Assembly (NCBI GenBank): GCA_022457155.1
Contig: JAJGOT010000418.1
Coordinates: forward strand, 607,501 to 671,500
Direction of reading: 5' to 3'
DNA from: Cladopsammia gracilis
Lineage: Eukaryota > Cnidaria > Anthozoa > Scleractinia > Dendrophylliidae
Length of the DNA stretch: 64,000 nt
The position numbers and the translations under genes were made by a program. The notes under the pieces were generated by a model. That model searched no databases and had not been told where the DNA came from. It saw only the letters and a program-made list of their open reading frames with translations. This document shows, one piece after another, positions 37,760-46,090 of the stretch. How positions within the stretch are numbered: position 1 is the first letter of the stretch; each line of letters begins with the position of its first letter.

Positions 37760-38522
37760 GGCAGTTTAGTCCTGGATAGGGTATAGTAATCAGAGAGTTT
37801 TGGTCCAGAATGGGGTATCATTTTCTGCGAAACTGATCAGTTGTGTGAATAATTTAGTCTAGACAAGGTTTACTGGCAAATGGCATATTTAAAAATTGGT
37901 ACGGCGGGCAGTATGGCATTTTAACTGACCCCTGTTAACTAATAACAAAGAAAGCGAGTCTGGAATAGGTCTAGGATAGGGTACGGTTTTTCGGTATTTA
38001 GTCTAGAATAGGGTTGCAAAATGTAGCGAAAATGGTCTAGTATAGGTTAAGGGTCTCCGAGTCCCAGCAGCACACCCCCACACAAAAATTTGCAGAGTAC
38101 CCCCCCCCCCCCTCCCCGGGTTCCCTAACCATGTATATTAAATAATTATATCAGCACTAAACAATTTTAGCTGCAATCATCATATTTCCTTTACCTCTTT
38201 TCGGTGATCCTCACATTGCAAATGCACATTAAAACCAAACATTGATGATATAGACAACAACTCCTAAAAACATAACATGATCATAAGAAGAACACTCTGA
38301 AAAAATGCGACCAGTGCAGTCTGTAATTTAGAGGCTGATTCACGGGTGTAACAAATTCACATATCTAGTGATTACCAATTTCCTCCTTCAAGATAAAAAA
38401 ATATTCGTTATTTTTTACATTATAGGTTTACTTCTACTTACTGATATTCTGAAATCGACATGTTCTTGAGCAAAAAGGCAAAGATAGTGCGCGGCGCCTG
38501 ATCTCGCCACTTCGTCCGCCAT
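22994..38522 (-). CDS. TRMT11: tRNA (guanine(10)-N2)-methyltransferase TRMT11, 15 coding exons, complete
   Basis: Coding exons from 5' to 3': 38442-38522, 38195-38263, 37049-37122, 36854-36932, 35302-35394, 33664-33798, 33438-33551, 33213-33255, 31226-31306, 29525-29563, 29279-29410, 28289-28361, 27282-27416, 24556-24676, 22994-23083. All joins keep phase and use GT-AG, giving 452 aa (human about 463). It methylates G10 of cytosolic tRNAs, with TRMT112 as activating partner. The N-terminus (HYLCLFAQEHVDFR) and ELWGHG belong to the THUMP-containing half. The AdoMet motif DPFVGTG (from residue 224) spans exons 8/9, and the catalytic DPPYG (residues 313-317) spans exons 11/12. The C-terminal half has LVYWLPVYRP, HPCLKLV and RRLITMEKVK. 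Introns carry many repeats. Exon 13 was placed mainly by phase and its LSEIL..LLDMAA match. Confidence 0.93.
23143..23934. repeat. 55-bp minisatellite, about 14 copies, TRMT11 intron 14
   Basis: Unit includes GATACAATAAGTAGGCTATG, GTATCGGTGTGTCCTGCAGT and TTATTTAACGTGGT. Repeat period is exactly 55 bp; units vary at a few positions (GCAG/ACAG, GTGG/ATGG). It begins 60 bp from the acceptor of the last TRMT11 exon. A lone fragment (GGTATCGATGTGTCCTGCAG) reappears at 24319, beyond the adjacent SINE, so the SINE probably inserted into the array edge. Confidence 0.95.
23937..24318 (+). mobile_element. tRNA-derived SINE
   Basis: The head (23941-24012) has an A-box-like TTAGCTCAGTTGATAGAG and a B-box-like GGGCTCGAATCC, as in a tRNA. 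A body with GGGGTCCTAAAAGAACCAC and CCCTGGCTGTGAC follows, and the end is a GCGCTATACAAAT tail plus (ATTT)n. The tRNA stems do not pair well, so it is not a functional tRNA. The body matches the fragment at 51545-51840. Confidence 0.8.
24320..24555. other. TRMT11 intron sequence with GCGT microsatellite
   Basis: Contains a relic of the 55-bp array unit at 24319-24340 and a (GTGC)n tract at about 24489-24520. No coding sequence. Confidence 0.5.
24851..26521 (+). pseudogene. Penelope RT/GIY-YIG polyprotein, 5' truncated
   Basis: About 556 codons, open from 24851 (a stop lies just upstream) with no proper start. RT motifs in order are LPKIHKKG, GRPIISS, TLDVSSLYTNIPH, GTAMGTRMAPSYANL, RYIDDIF (catalytic YIDD) and FLDVQV. 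A linker follows with a CNHPRCLTC knuckle-like cysteine motif, then the GIY-YIG domain with CQYIGETKRKLNERFGEHR near the C-terminus. The frame ends with TAA at 26521. The missing N-terminus suggests incomplete reverse transcription at insertion. Confidence 0.88.
24851..26715 (+). mobile_element. Penelope-like retroelement, 5' truncated, in TRMT11 intron 13
   Basis: A long frame (24851-26521) encodes reverse transcriptase followed by a GIY-YIG endonuclease, the arrangement typical of Penelope-like elements. The remaining non-coding tail to about 26715 includes CCTGAAGAAGC and GCGAAATATTGGGC. The 5' end of the element is missing. It is antisense to TRMT11 and lies between coding exons 13 and 14. 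It looks recent, since the remaining frame has no stop. Confidence 0.9.
26956..27072 (+). pseudogene. Fragment of a LINE-type reverse transcriptase
   Basis: The frame reads INVNKVHDSVDHKWL, then REMMTSHRFPE, a stop, and SGVVHYC. This resembles the palm motif A region (xDSVDHxWL) of non-LTR reverse transcriptases. It is short and broken by a TGA. Confidence 0.55.
27073..27170. repeat. Compound palindrome (two overlapping hairpins)
   Basis: TTAAATTAACGTTCA pairs with TGAACGTTAATTTAA. The second arm continues as GAACGTTAATTTAATTGACG, which pairs with CGTCAATTAAATTAACGTTC downstream. One sequence can therefore form either of two hairpins. Confidence 0.85.
27765..28190 (+). mobile_element. tRNA-derived SINE with duplicated head
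   Basis: Two head copies (about 27755-27840 and 27870-27960) each have an A-box-like TGGTCCAGTGATTAG or TGGTGCAGTGGTTATA and a B-box-like GGTTCAAGC. The body contains GCGATGGACTAGCATC, CCAGGGGGGAGTA and TTAAGCTCCGGC, ending near 28190. It lies in TRMT11 intron 12, about 100 bp from exon 12. A second head without a body suggests a tandem insertion or partial duplication. Confidence 0.65.
28362..28989. other. TRMT11 intron 11, first part
   Basis: AT-rich intron sequence without coding signals or clear repeats. Confidence 0.4.
28990..29278. repeat. Diverged minisatellite against TRMT11 exon 11 donor
   Basis: About seven units of 36-45 bp built from AAAGTTGTTACCATGGTTAC and TCAxxGTCTGTTAT. The array runs right into the exon 11 splice donor: the last TTACTTACGGTCTGTTAT overlaps the donor and first exon bases on the minus strand, so the exon end itself looks like a repeat unit. 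Confidence 0.75.
29999..30700. mobile_element. Inverted-repeat element in TRMT11 intron 9
   Basis: CATACTGAGATTTACACA near 30007 and TGTGTAAATCTCAGTATG near 30675 are inverted ends about 650 bp apart. Interior: an ATCGTATGACCAATCAGAAT segment and no long reading frame. Confidence 0.6.
30708..30854. repeat. 147-bp near-perfect hairpin
   Basis: TTACTTCACGGTT at 30708 and AACCGTGAAGTAA at 30842 are outer arms. Inner arms GATTTTTATTCACTCGTTGG and CCAACTCGTGAATAAAAATC extend the stem. It abuts the preceding inverted-repeat element. Confidence 0.8.
31324..31944. mobile_element. Outer MITE hosting a nested MITE
   Basis: Ends are TAATTGAAGGCTTTCCT at 31324 and its complement at 31928-31944; homology continues inward through TTTTTGGGCTGATTTTCCTT. 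It is interrupted by the element at 31492-31807. It lies in TRMT11 intron 8, starting 18 bp from the exon 9 acceptor. Confidence 0.8.
31492..31807. mobile_element. TTAA-flanked MITE carrying an internal tandem repeat
   Basis: TTAA then CCCTTTCACTCCCA at the left; TGGGAGTGAAAAGG then TTAA at the right. TTAA at both ends suggests piggyBac-type insertion. Inside are two tandem units of about 95 bp with GAGTCTGTTGA and CTTCAGCAGTACTTTTGCAT, related to the 105-bp array at 21445-21700. Confidence 0.8.
31987..32596. mobile_element. MITE with about 110-bp terminal inverted repeats
   Basis: AAAATACTCAGCGCGTTC at the left and its complement at the right. The inverted match continues, with gaps, through AATTCAGGTTTTAAATTGAT and the CAATGGTAGTC block near 32100. 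Central 350 bp non-coding. In TRMT11 intron 8. Confidence 0.85.
32796..33107. repeat. 52-bp minisatellite, 6 copies, TRMT11 intron 8
   Basis: Unit starts GAACATCAAACTTAATGTCA and ends TGTATGGTTATA. Copies at 32796, 32848, 32900, 32952, 33004 and 33056 are nearly identical. The array ends about 100 bp from the donor end of exon 8. Confidence 0.96.
33846..33936 (-). pseudogene. Partial duplicate of TRMT11 exon 6 with its acceptor
   Basis: About 90 bp repeat the 5' part of exon 6 and the preceding acceptor (compare 33720-33813), 126 bp further upstream in the gene. Two or three bases differ, including one replacement and a CTGCTG to CTAGTG change. There is no matching donor, so it should not splice as an exon, but its acceptor could compete with the real one. 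Confidence 0.9.
34398..34820. repeat. 17-bp minisatellite, about 25 copies, TRMT11 intron 5
   Basis: Unit CATATGTACACAATATA, with variants CACATGTACACAATAAA. It is nearly self-complementary (ATGTACA, TATA), so both strands keep open frames; these encode only a cyclic pattern. Two further units occur at 35100-35140. Confidence 0.96.
35800..36091. mobile_element. Two interlocked foldback pairs
   Basis: TTTTATAATTCAACACATTG (35800) pairs with CAATGTGTTGAATTATAAAA (about 35973). A second pair, AACTATTATAGAGCTCAAGC and GCTTTCGCGCTATAATAGTT, ends at 36091, with inner GATATCGCC/GGCGATATC. They overlap by a few bases in TRMT11 intron 4. Confidence 0.65.
36597..36784. mobile_element. 188-bp MITE, about 45-bp perfect inverted ends
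   Basis: ATAGGCCATTTGCACGATGA at the left, its complement at the right, continuing through CGTCATTTGACTACTACTAC. The stem is uninterrupted. It lies 70 bp from TRMT11 exon 4. Confidence 0.9.
37672..38122. mobile_element. Inverted-repeat element with G/C-run ends, TRMT11 intron 2
   Basis: The ends are CTCCCGGGG...GGGTACTCC and GAGTACCCC...CCCGGG, complementary homopolymer-flanked termini. The interior repeats words such as GGATAGGGTA and TTTAGTCTAGA. It is non-coding. Confidence 0.65.
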
Positions 38523-38605
38523 GTTGAAATTGTTAACAAGCCATAGCATAACCGCTGACCGAAAACTCAGGATCAGTCCGGCATCTCGTCAAAGGACTGT
38601 GGGAC

Positions 38606-40411
38606 GATTGTCTTGCTGATGTTTATGGGCTTCTATACTCACTCCCCCCTCGGCATACCCTAAGGAGGTTGTCTTGTCTTGTTGATGTTTATGGGCTTCT
38701 ATACTCACTCCCCCCCCTCGGCATACCCTAAGGAGTTGTCTTGTCTTGTTGATGTTATGGGCTTCTATACTCACTCCCCCCTCGGCATACCCTAAGCAGT
38801 TGTCTTGTCTTGTTGATGTTATGGGTTTCTATACTCACTCCCCCCTCGGCATACCCTAAGGAGGTTGTCTTGTCTTGTTGATGTTTATGGGCTTCTATAC
38901 TCACTCCCCCCCTCGGCATACCCTAAGGAGTTGTCTTGTCTTGTTGATGTTTATGGGCTTCTATACTCACTCCCCCCTCGGCATACCCTAAGCAGTTGTC
39001 TTGTCTTGTTGATGTTTATGGGCTTCTATACTCACTCCCCCCTCGTCATACCCTAAGCAGTTGTCTTGTCTTGTTGATGTTTATGGGCTTCTATACTCAC
39101 TCCCCCCTCGGCATACCCTAAGCAGTTGTCTTGTCTTGTTGATGTTTATGGGCTTCTATACTCACTCCCCCCTCGGCATACCCTAAGGAGTTGTCTTGTC
39201 TTGTTGATGTTATGGGCTTCTATACTCACTCCCCCGTCGGCATACCCTAAGCAGTTGTCTTGTCTTGTTGATGTTATGGGATTCTATACTCACTCCCCCC
39301 TCGGCATACCCTAAGCAGTTGTCTTGTCTTGTTGATGTTATGGGCTTCTATACTCACTCCCCCCTCGGCATACCCTAAGGAGTTGTCTTGTCTTGTTGAT
39401 GTTATGGGCTTCTATACTCACTCCCCCCTCGGCATACCCTAAGCAGTTGTCTTGTCTTGTTGATGTTATGGGTTTCTATACTCACTCCCCCCTCGGCATA
39501 CCCTAAGGAGGTTGTCTTGTCTTGTTGATGTTTATGGGCTTCTATACTCACTCCCCCCCTCGGCATACCCTAAGGAGTTGTCTTGTCTTGTTGATGTTTA
39601 TGGGCTTCTATACTCACTCCCCCCTCGGCATACCCTAAGCAGTTGTCTTGTCTTGTTGATGTTTATGGGCTTCTATACTCACTCCCCCCTCGGCATACCC
39701 TAAGCAGTTGTCTTGTCTTGTTGATGTTTATGGGCTTCTATACTCACTCCCCCCTCGGCATACCCTAAGGAGTTGTCTTGTCTTGTTGATGTTATGGGCT
39801 TCTATACTCACTCCCCCCTCGGCATACCCTAAGCAGTTGTCTTGTCTTGTTGATGTTATGGGCTTCTATACTCACTCCCCCCTCGGCATACCCTAAGCAG
39901 TTGTCTTGTCTTGTTGATGTTATGGGCTTCTATACTCACTCCCCCCTCGGCATACCCTAAGCAGTTGTCTTGTCTTGTTGATGTTATGGGCTTCTATACT
40001 CACTCCCCCCTCGGCATACCCTAAGCAGTTGTCTTGTCTTGTTGATGTTATGGGCTTCTATACTCACTCCCCCCCCCCCCCCCACCCCACTCGGCATACC
40101 CTAAGCAGTTGTCTTGTCTTGTTGATGTTATGGGCTTCTATACTCACTCCCCCCTCGGCATACCCTAAGCAGTTGTCTTGTCTTGTTGATGTTATGGGCT
40201 TCTATACTCACTCCCCCCCCCCCCCACCCCACTCGGCATACCCTACGCAGTTGTCTTGTCTTGTTGATGTTATGGGCTTCTTTTCTCACTCCCCCCCCCC
40301 CACCCCACTCGGCATACACTACGCAGTTGTCTTGTCTTGTTGATGTTATGGGCTTCTATACTCACTCCCCCCCCCCCCCGCCCCACTCGGCATACCCTAA
40401 GCAGTTGTCTG
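38606..40411. repeat. 64-66 bp minisatellite, about 28 copies, upstream of TRMT11
   Basis: Unit GTTGTCTTGTCTTGTTGATG, TTTATGGGCTTCTATACTCA, CTCCCCCCTCGGCATACCCT, AAGCA. The last copies (from about 40060) have C runs expanded to 10-15 and an extra ACCCCA. Blocks repeat at higher order: the units from 38865 recur from 39512, a 647-bp shift. The array begins about 84 bp from the TRMT11 start codon. Open frames in it are cyclic and not genes. Confidence 0.96.
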
Positions 40412-40518
40412 GTTGTCTTTACTTTGACTATAAGTCAGGACCACCCAAGCAATCGTTTCGGTAAAAAGGTGTTCGAAAGACCTTAGGTCCGAGTCTTAAA
40501 AATTCGTTATAAATTAGG

Positions 40519-40834
40519 TTAAGGTGATTCCATCAAAAAGGAAGTTAAAATGAAAATTTTTAAAATTTTTGCACACTTATTTCTTTGATCTAGTACATCA
40601 AAAAATATAATAAAAAGAGGAGGTCACCGCGCCCATTTTCACGTTATAGGACTGTAGTATTTTACTAATTTGCTAGCTGGCGACGACAATATTGAAAATT
40701 TTAGCCTTGAGCGAGAGCGAACTGAATCCTCAAACGAAACTGTCTTACTTCAGAACACGCGCGCGCTTGTGCAAATGACGCAAAATATTATGCGCAGTAG
40801 TGATGCGCGATGCAATACTAGGGAATCACCTTAA
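40519..40834. mobile_element. TTAA-flanked MITE A
   Basis: TTAAGGTGATTCC at 40519 and GGAATCACCTTAA ending at 40834. The interior is non-coding (316 bp). Its right TTAA is also the left TTAA of the next element. Confidence 0.8.
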
Positions 40835-41072
40835 AGGGGCAGTATCACGAGGTTGAAACTTGAAAACGTCGGCCCACGTTTTCAAGTTTGATTCCGCAAA
40901 TTCAAAAAGGCCGTCGAGAAGTGGAGGTATTTGTTGAATCAAAAAATCCGCTTTGATATCCGGAAGAAAGAAAAAATCACTTTTAACAGTGATCAGTCTA
41001 AAATTCTGGTGCAAGAATAGCTAATATAGTGAACAGTGCCGCGCGTGGAACCTCGTAATACTGCCCCTTTAA
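40831..41072. mobile_element. TTAA-flanked MITE B, abutting MITE A
   Basis: TTAA followed by AGGGGCAGTATCACGAGGTT, ending with AACCTCGTAATACTGCCCCT and TTAA (41069-41072). Inner stem GAAAACGT/ACGTTTTC also present near the left end. 242 bp, non-coding. Confidence 0.88.
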
Positions 41073-41084
41073 AAACTAACCAGA

Positions 41085-41390
41085 GTTTTCTTACGTAAAA
41101 TGTCGCGTCGAACTTTTCGTAACATCTAAAAATTTAACGCCTTTTGTTTTCGGAGGAAAAAAACATCGTCTTTGGTATCGAAATAAGGTCAGCGAGGAAT
41201 TTTGGAAAGGTGAAAGCAGCCAGCAAATTCGGGGGATAAATTTCCTTTCCCTAAAATTTTCTGACGCTGAAATATTCAGCTGAAAGAATCGAAAAGCACA
41301 AACTGTATCAGCTTTCACACAGTTTCCTTTGAAGGCACTAAAATGATACGGAAAAACAGTACGACGCCATTCCAAGGGTTTTCTTTAACA
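41085..41390. repeat. Dispersed repeat shared with 15895-16165
   Basis: Same order of words as the copy near 16 kb (GTAAAATGTCGC, GAAATATTCAG, CTTTCACACAGTTT, CACTAAAATGATA). Its right end runs into the 80-bp array. Confidence 0.65.
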
Positions 41391-41636
41391 TTCCTTGTTG
41401 GGTTCCCTGTAAAGGCACTAAAATGATACGGAAAACTAGTACAACGCCATTCCAAGCGTTTTCTTTAACATTCCTTGTTGGGTCCCCTGTAAGGGCACTA
41501 CAATGATACGGAAAAACAGTAAAACGCCATTCCAAGGGTTTTCTTTAACATTCCTTGTTGGGTTCCCTGTAAAGGCACTAAAATGATACGGAAAAACAGT
41601 ACAACGCCATTCCAAGCGTTTTCTTTAACATTCCTC
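41333..41636. repeat. 80-bp tandem repeat, about 4 copies
   Basis: Unit contains GGCACTAAAATGATACGGAA, CAACGCCATTCCAAGCGTTT and AACATTCCTTGTTGGGTTCC. It is an expansion of the right end of the dispersed repeat, which near 16 kb is present only once. Confidence 0.9.
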
Positions 41637-41639
41637 ACG

Positions 41640-42280
41640 GAGTTTCCTGTGCTTTCTTCATGGGGTTCCCTGTGCATTCCTTATGGGGGTGCCCCTGAGA
41701 AGTTAGCAAGTACATCGAGATAATGCCAAGAGTGGGAAAACACGTGCCAGCAAGTCACGATCGGTTTTGTATTTAATTCTGATCGGTTGAGAAAGATGTG
41801 CAAGAATTTTTAATCAATCATAAAGCGTAGCAATGCAAACCCAATGAGCTCCAATGCAATGACTAAATTGGTACCGAAAACTGAAAACTGCTTCAAACTC
41901 TAGAAAATTATAATCGATCTGCGGACTTCAAATAAATTTTTCAGGACGGCAATAAATTTACTGATTCTTTCTTTACTGATTTTTTTCTGGTGAAGAATAT
42001 TCTATTTAGAGCGTTTGTGTATTCACGAGTCGACTCGTCAGAAGCCTTTGATTTGTTACGGTAACCATAGAAACACATTAGGCTCATAAGAGGCAACTGC
42101 AACATTTCAGCAAACCTTTTCGGTCAATATACTCTTTATTTTGGCCTACATGCCAGGTCAAATAGAATTAATAATTATCAATTGTTTTGTTATTGGGTCA
42201 ACATGCATAGTCAAATTGAATTAATAATTGACAGTTATTTTGTTATTGAGTCAACATGCATAATCAAATAGAATTAATTG
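41640..42280. other. Region downstream of the fucosyltransferase-like gene
   Basis: Mostly non-coding. At 42140-42300 a unit of about 60 bp (TTGTTATTGxGTCAACATGCAT) is repeated three times. The copy nearest the gene overlaps its stop codon, so the gene's 3' UTR seems to derive from, or to have seeded, the repeat. Confidence 0.55.
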
Positions 42281-43218
42281 TCAGTTGTTTCGAGTCAACA
42301 TTTCCCTGACATCCTTGGAGTCAATCAGTTGTCCTTTGGCCATGTTTGGGCATGCACTGTAAGGACAATTTTTTTTACAACATCGAGTCAGTGCCTCCAA
42401 TTCCTGGACCCATCCCTCTTCCCACTCCGCCTCTGTAATTTCATCGTTTGGATCAGGCAAAGGTTTTACGTTTGAATCGTCATCTACCTAGAAAGAAGAA
42501 AAGTTAAAGAATTTATCTTGCGCTCTACAATACAGGCCGATTATTATTGTTGTTAATATTATAATAGCCCAATTTCGATATATTAATAAATAATTAAAAT
42601 CAACATGAAACAAAAGACACCACTACGAGTCTCAGGGGAATGATAGTAGCTAGGGATTTATATGGTTTATTCCCCTAAGTCTCGTGGTGATGTCTTTTGT
42701 TTGAAGTTGAATTTTAATATATCGAAATCGGGCTAGAACTTTATGTAACCCATGTTAAAATTATATAGTAATATATTCAAAGTAATTTAATAATACTCTA
42801 TGACTTATGCTTATTAAGATTTGGGAGAAAAAAGTTTGCATAGAGTGCGCCAGGGAGTGAAATTGGAATTCAGCGGACGTCGCTGAAGAGGAGGAGGGCT
42901 GCGGTGGGGAGAAAACAACCCCGATGCTCAAATGATCCAGCGTCGAAATAAAGGAGGACGAATTCACTGGACACAAGCGCTTAAAAAAGATGGCAAAACT
43001 CCCTAAAAAATTCGGTGATAAGATGACAGGCACGTACAGAAAAAACCTAGTGGTAGAATTGAATAACTACGACATTTTCGTGCCTTTTAATTGAACGAAA
43101 ATATTTGTAACATTTATGTTACATTACTTGAGTCTCAGAATCTTCTAGCCGGGCACAGGTACTCTAATCTTCTAGCCAGGCACAGGTACCCTACTAACCG
43201 GGAAGGCTATCTACAGAG

Positions 43219-43278
<60 letters not shown>

Positions 43279-45379
43279 ACAATTAGAAAATGACCTTTAA
43301 TGAAATAGTTTGTCAAAGGCTTCCCTTGTATTTGACCAATCAAATTTCCAGAACTGTTGGAAGTGGAATTATTAAGTTCCTCAGTCGTTCGCTTTGGTAT
43401 GATTCCCCAGAGGCATTCTATCATTCTATCTAAAATTTCAAGAAGAAATTTCAAGAAGAAATTTCAAGATTCAAGATCAGATATACAACTTATGATTCAC
43501 AACCGTCTCCCTCCAATAGTTATTGAACCTCGATTGGTCGGTTAGAATGAAAGCCATATCAGAGCTTTTTCAAAAATGTCCTTTAACTTTCAACTATTTG
43601 TACAAGAATTTTCTAAGGTAACAACGATACGAAACGGAACAATTTATCAACTCACCGTGTTATCTTCCAAATGACCAAGAAAGAATAGTTTCATTTCCGG
43701 GTTAAAAAACGCGGCCAAGGAAGCTACGCTTGACTCGCCGTGAAGAAAATACTCACATTTGGCCAACAGTAAAATGTCAATAAACACCTGTGAACCAATC
43801 TCAATTGCGTCGTTTGTTACCGTACTGTGGACTGGATTCACAGAATGATACTTCCTTGCTCTTTTAGCTGCGGTAAACACCACCTATGAAAGAAAAAACT
43901 TTGAAGGCGGAATATAAAGGAATTATTGCAATACCTTAGCCAGCTTTTAGTGGAAGATCAAGACGAAAGCTTGTACCTACACTTTCTCATAATCATACTA
44001 AGTTAGTTGTTCCCCCACATCACTGCTCCAAGTGTGTTGGAGTGAGTTAACATCATTAATGGACACGTTTTGATCATCTTTAAAGTTGATTACCCTTTAG
44101 GTGTTTGCGATTCTTGACGTCAGGGCCTTCGTTTTCCTTGGTTACTTACTAAATTAATCCTCTTCGTCATTAAACACATACGTTCCTGGTTAATGGCGAA
44201 ATAAAAGGCAAACGAGTGACTACAATTAAAAATGCCCTGCAACTCTAAAGACGGGGATAATAAGCGCTGGTTGCACAAAACTGATCATACCTTGTTCTTT
44301 CCAAAATGCTTCACAAATCTTTTAACTGTCTCATCATTATCACTGGCCAAGAAGATTCTCTTGGGTTCTTCCAGAGCGCCAAATATTGCTTCTGCATCCT
44401 GAATCCACTGTTCCATGTTAGGTAACTTTTTCTCCTCCATCTCTGAGAAATGATCAGTACCGCGAACATGAACTCCCAATACATTAAATCCTTGCATATG
44501 ATTGGTGTAGAACTGGTCAACTCGCAATTGTATACTTTTCTGTGGCCGAGCATATTCAGTTATCATACCATGTACCCATTTCCTTAGCTGTGGTGTAATT
44601 ATCGCACCTTCTTCGTAACCTGGGAGGCTTTGCCGTTTTCTAAACCCAACTTCTAAGAGGGAGCTAGTCCTTGAGGCACAGTTAAATTGATCAATTTGTT
44701 GTGTATTTAGCTGTTTGGCTGCTCTTGCAGCCTCGCGAGCCAGTACTCGACCACCGATTAAACCTCCCAGACAAAGCACTTTACCGGCAACACTCAGGTC
44801 ACTTTCTGAGTTCAAAGGCTCAAAATAGGCGGGCCAAGAATTTAGGCCTGGTTCCTTCACACAGGACGTTTGACAGTTTTTCCATTGAAACATTATGTTG
44901 TATATTCCTAGCATGTTACAGTATGACACGTGATCTAAGGTGGCCAATAACAAAGCGGCAAATCCAGCGTTCTCGCATTCGAGGAGCGTTGGTTCCGAGA
45001 CACAGACAGTGCTCAGAGAGGGGCCTGGGAAGGAGTCTCTGTCACTGTTTTCAGTAGTTGCTGCAAAGAATCCTCTGCGAAGTTCTGTGAGAACTAATTC
45101 CGTCACGTTGAATGTTCCATAGTGTTCTGGGTTGATATCTCTCAATTTTAAGTCGCGTTTCCTCTCCTGTGGTTTAAATTTTAAATACGTCTTTTCATCG
45201 ACTGTTTCGCTCCTTTCCCTTTGTCCGATAAGAATGGACGAAATACAATGTCTACAAACGGCTGAGAAGAAGCTCCAATAACTTCCACAGGCATCAAGGT
45301 GTGGATTCAACAAGACCACACAGCTAATAAACGCTATGGCTGCTGTACACTTGAACACCTGGCTTCGCTTAGAAACCAT
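42281..45379 (-). CDS. Type II membrane protein, fucosyltransferase-like (GT-B), three exons
   Basis: Exons 44291-45379, 43656-43883 and 42281-42487 join in phase 0 to give 507 aa. The start is the ATG at 45379, preceding a hydrophobic segment (residues about 10-27) that would act as a Golgi signal anchor. The middle has YCNMLGIYNIMFQWKNC and NSWPAYFEPL, resembling the acceptor side of NodZ/FUT8-type enzymes. LGVHVRGTDHF and RIFLASDND, then CEYFLHGESSVASLAAFFNP in exon 2, match the donor-binding end of the O-fucosyltransferase/NodZ superfamily (the HxRxTD and late Ser/Gly-rich motifs). The C-terminal exon is cysteine-rich and acidic (EAEWEEGW). Substrate is unknown and the family call rests on motif resemblance. 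Intron 2 contains a 170-bp MITE and a TAAC microsatellite. Confidence 0.75.
42566..42735. mobile_element. 170-bp MITE in intron 2 of the fucosyltransferase-like gene
   Basis: AGCCCAATTTCGATATATTA at the left and TAATATATCGAAATCGGGCT at the right, with further pairing through AAACAAAAGACA and the CTCAGGGGAAT block. Non-coding. Confidence 0.88.
43214..43279. repeat. (TAAC)n microsatellite
   Basis: About 16 copies of a tetranucleotide. Just before it, a roughly 24-bp near-duplicate (CTTCTAGCCGGGCACAGGTA and CTTCTAGCCAGGCACAGGTA) at 43143-43190. Confidence 0.95.
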
Positions 45380-45699
45380 AGTTTGATAGTATGCTTGTTT
45401 ATAAATTCAACTGCAGCACCAGCTGCACTCCTTTCTTCAAGATGCTTATTAGTCTATTACAACTGCAAAGGAAGAAACATTATAGTTTAGTGGTAAAATG
45501 AAAGTTGCATAATATTTAGGAAAATAAGCTAAACTAACGAATACCCTGCCACTTATTTGCATCTCGTTGAATAACACAAGTGCCTATTGTATTGTGCCTC
45601 GTTCTACAAAGCATTTCGACACATGTAAATGATTAAGTGGTCGGGAGTGGTGGGGTATTCTGCAACAACTCCCGTCCATGTGCGACCACCTTTCGTAAT

Positions 45700-46090
45700 G
45701 GCCCTGTCACACTATTACGTATCGTACTAGCGTATGCCAGCGTATGAAAAATATCACTCATACGCTGGTATATGCTGACATACGCTAGGGATACGTTAGG
45801 CATAGGTTGTATACGTTTCAGTCGTTTCAAGGACGGTCGCATACGGTGGCATACGCTGGCATATTTGCGAGGCAGAATTTTTGTTTTTTAGCAGGCTTAA
45901 AAATTTTGTGCGTATTTGGACGTATGGTTTATATGCTAAGCATTCGCTGAATACGCGAGAGTTACACGAGAGGTACGTTACCTCATAGGTCAAGTACGCT
46001 GGTCATTTTGTGCGTATGAAAATTATTATTTTTATGAATTTTCATACGCAAGTCATACGTTTCTCTCATACGCAATAGTGTGACAGGGCC
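45700..46090. mobile_element. MITE with GGCCCTGTCACACTATT ends
   Basis: GGCCCTGTCACACTATT at 45700 and its complement at 46074-46090. The interior is dense in CATACGC/GCGTATG words (more than ten, in both orientations), giving strong potential for secondary structure. No reading frame with a plausible product. Confidence 0.88.

Noticed and set aside
38589..40464. Repeated small frames in the 65-bp array
   Set aside because: The identical cyclic pattern arises from unit length near a multiple of three minus one; frames shift wherever a unit gains or loses a base.
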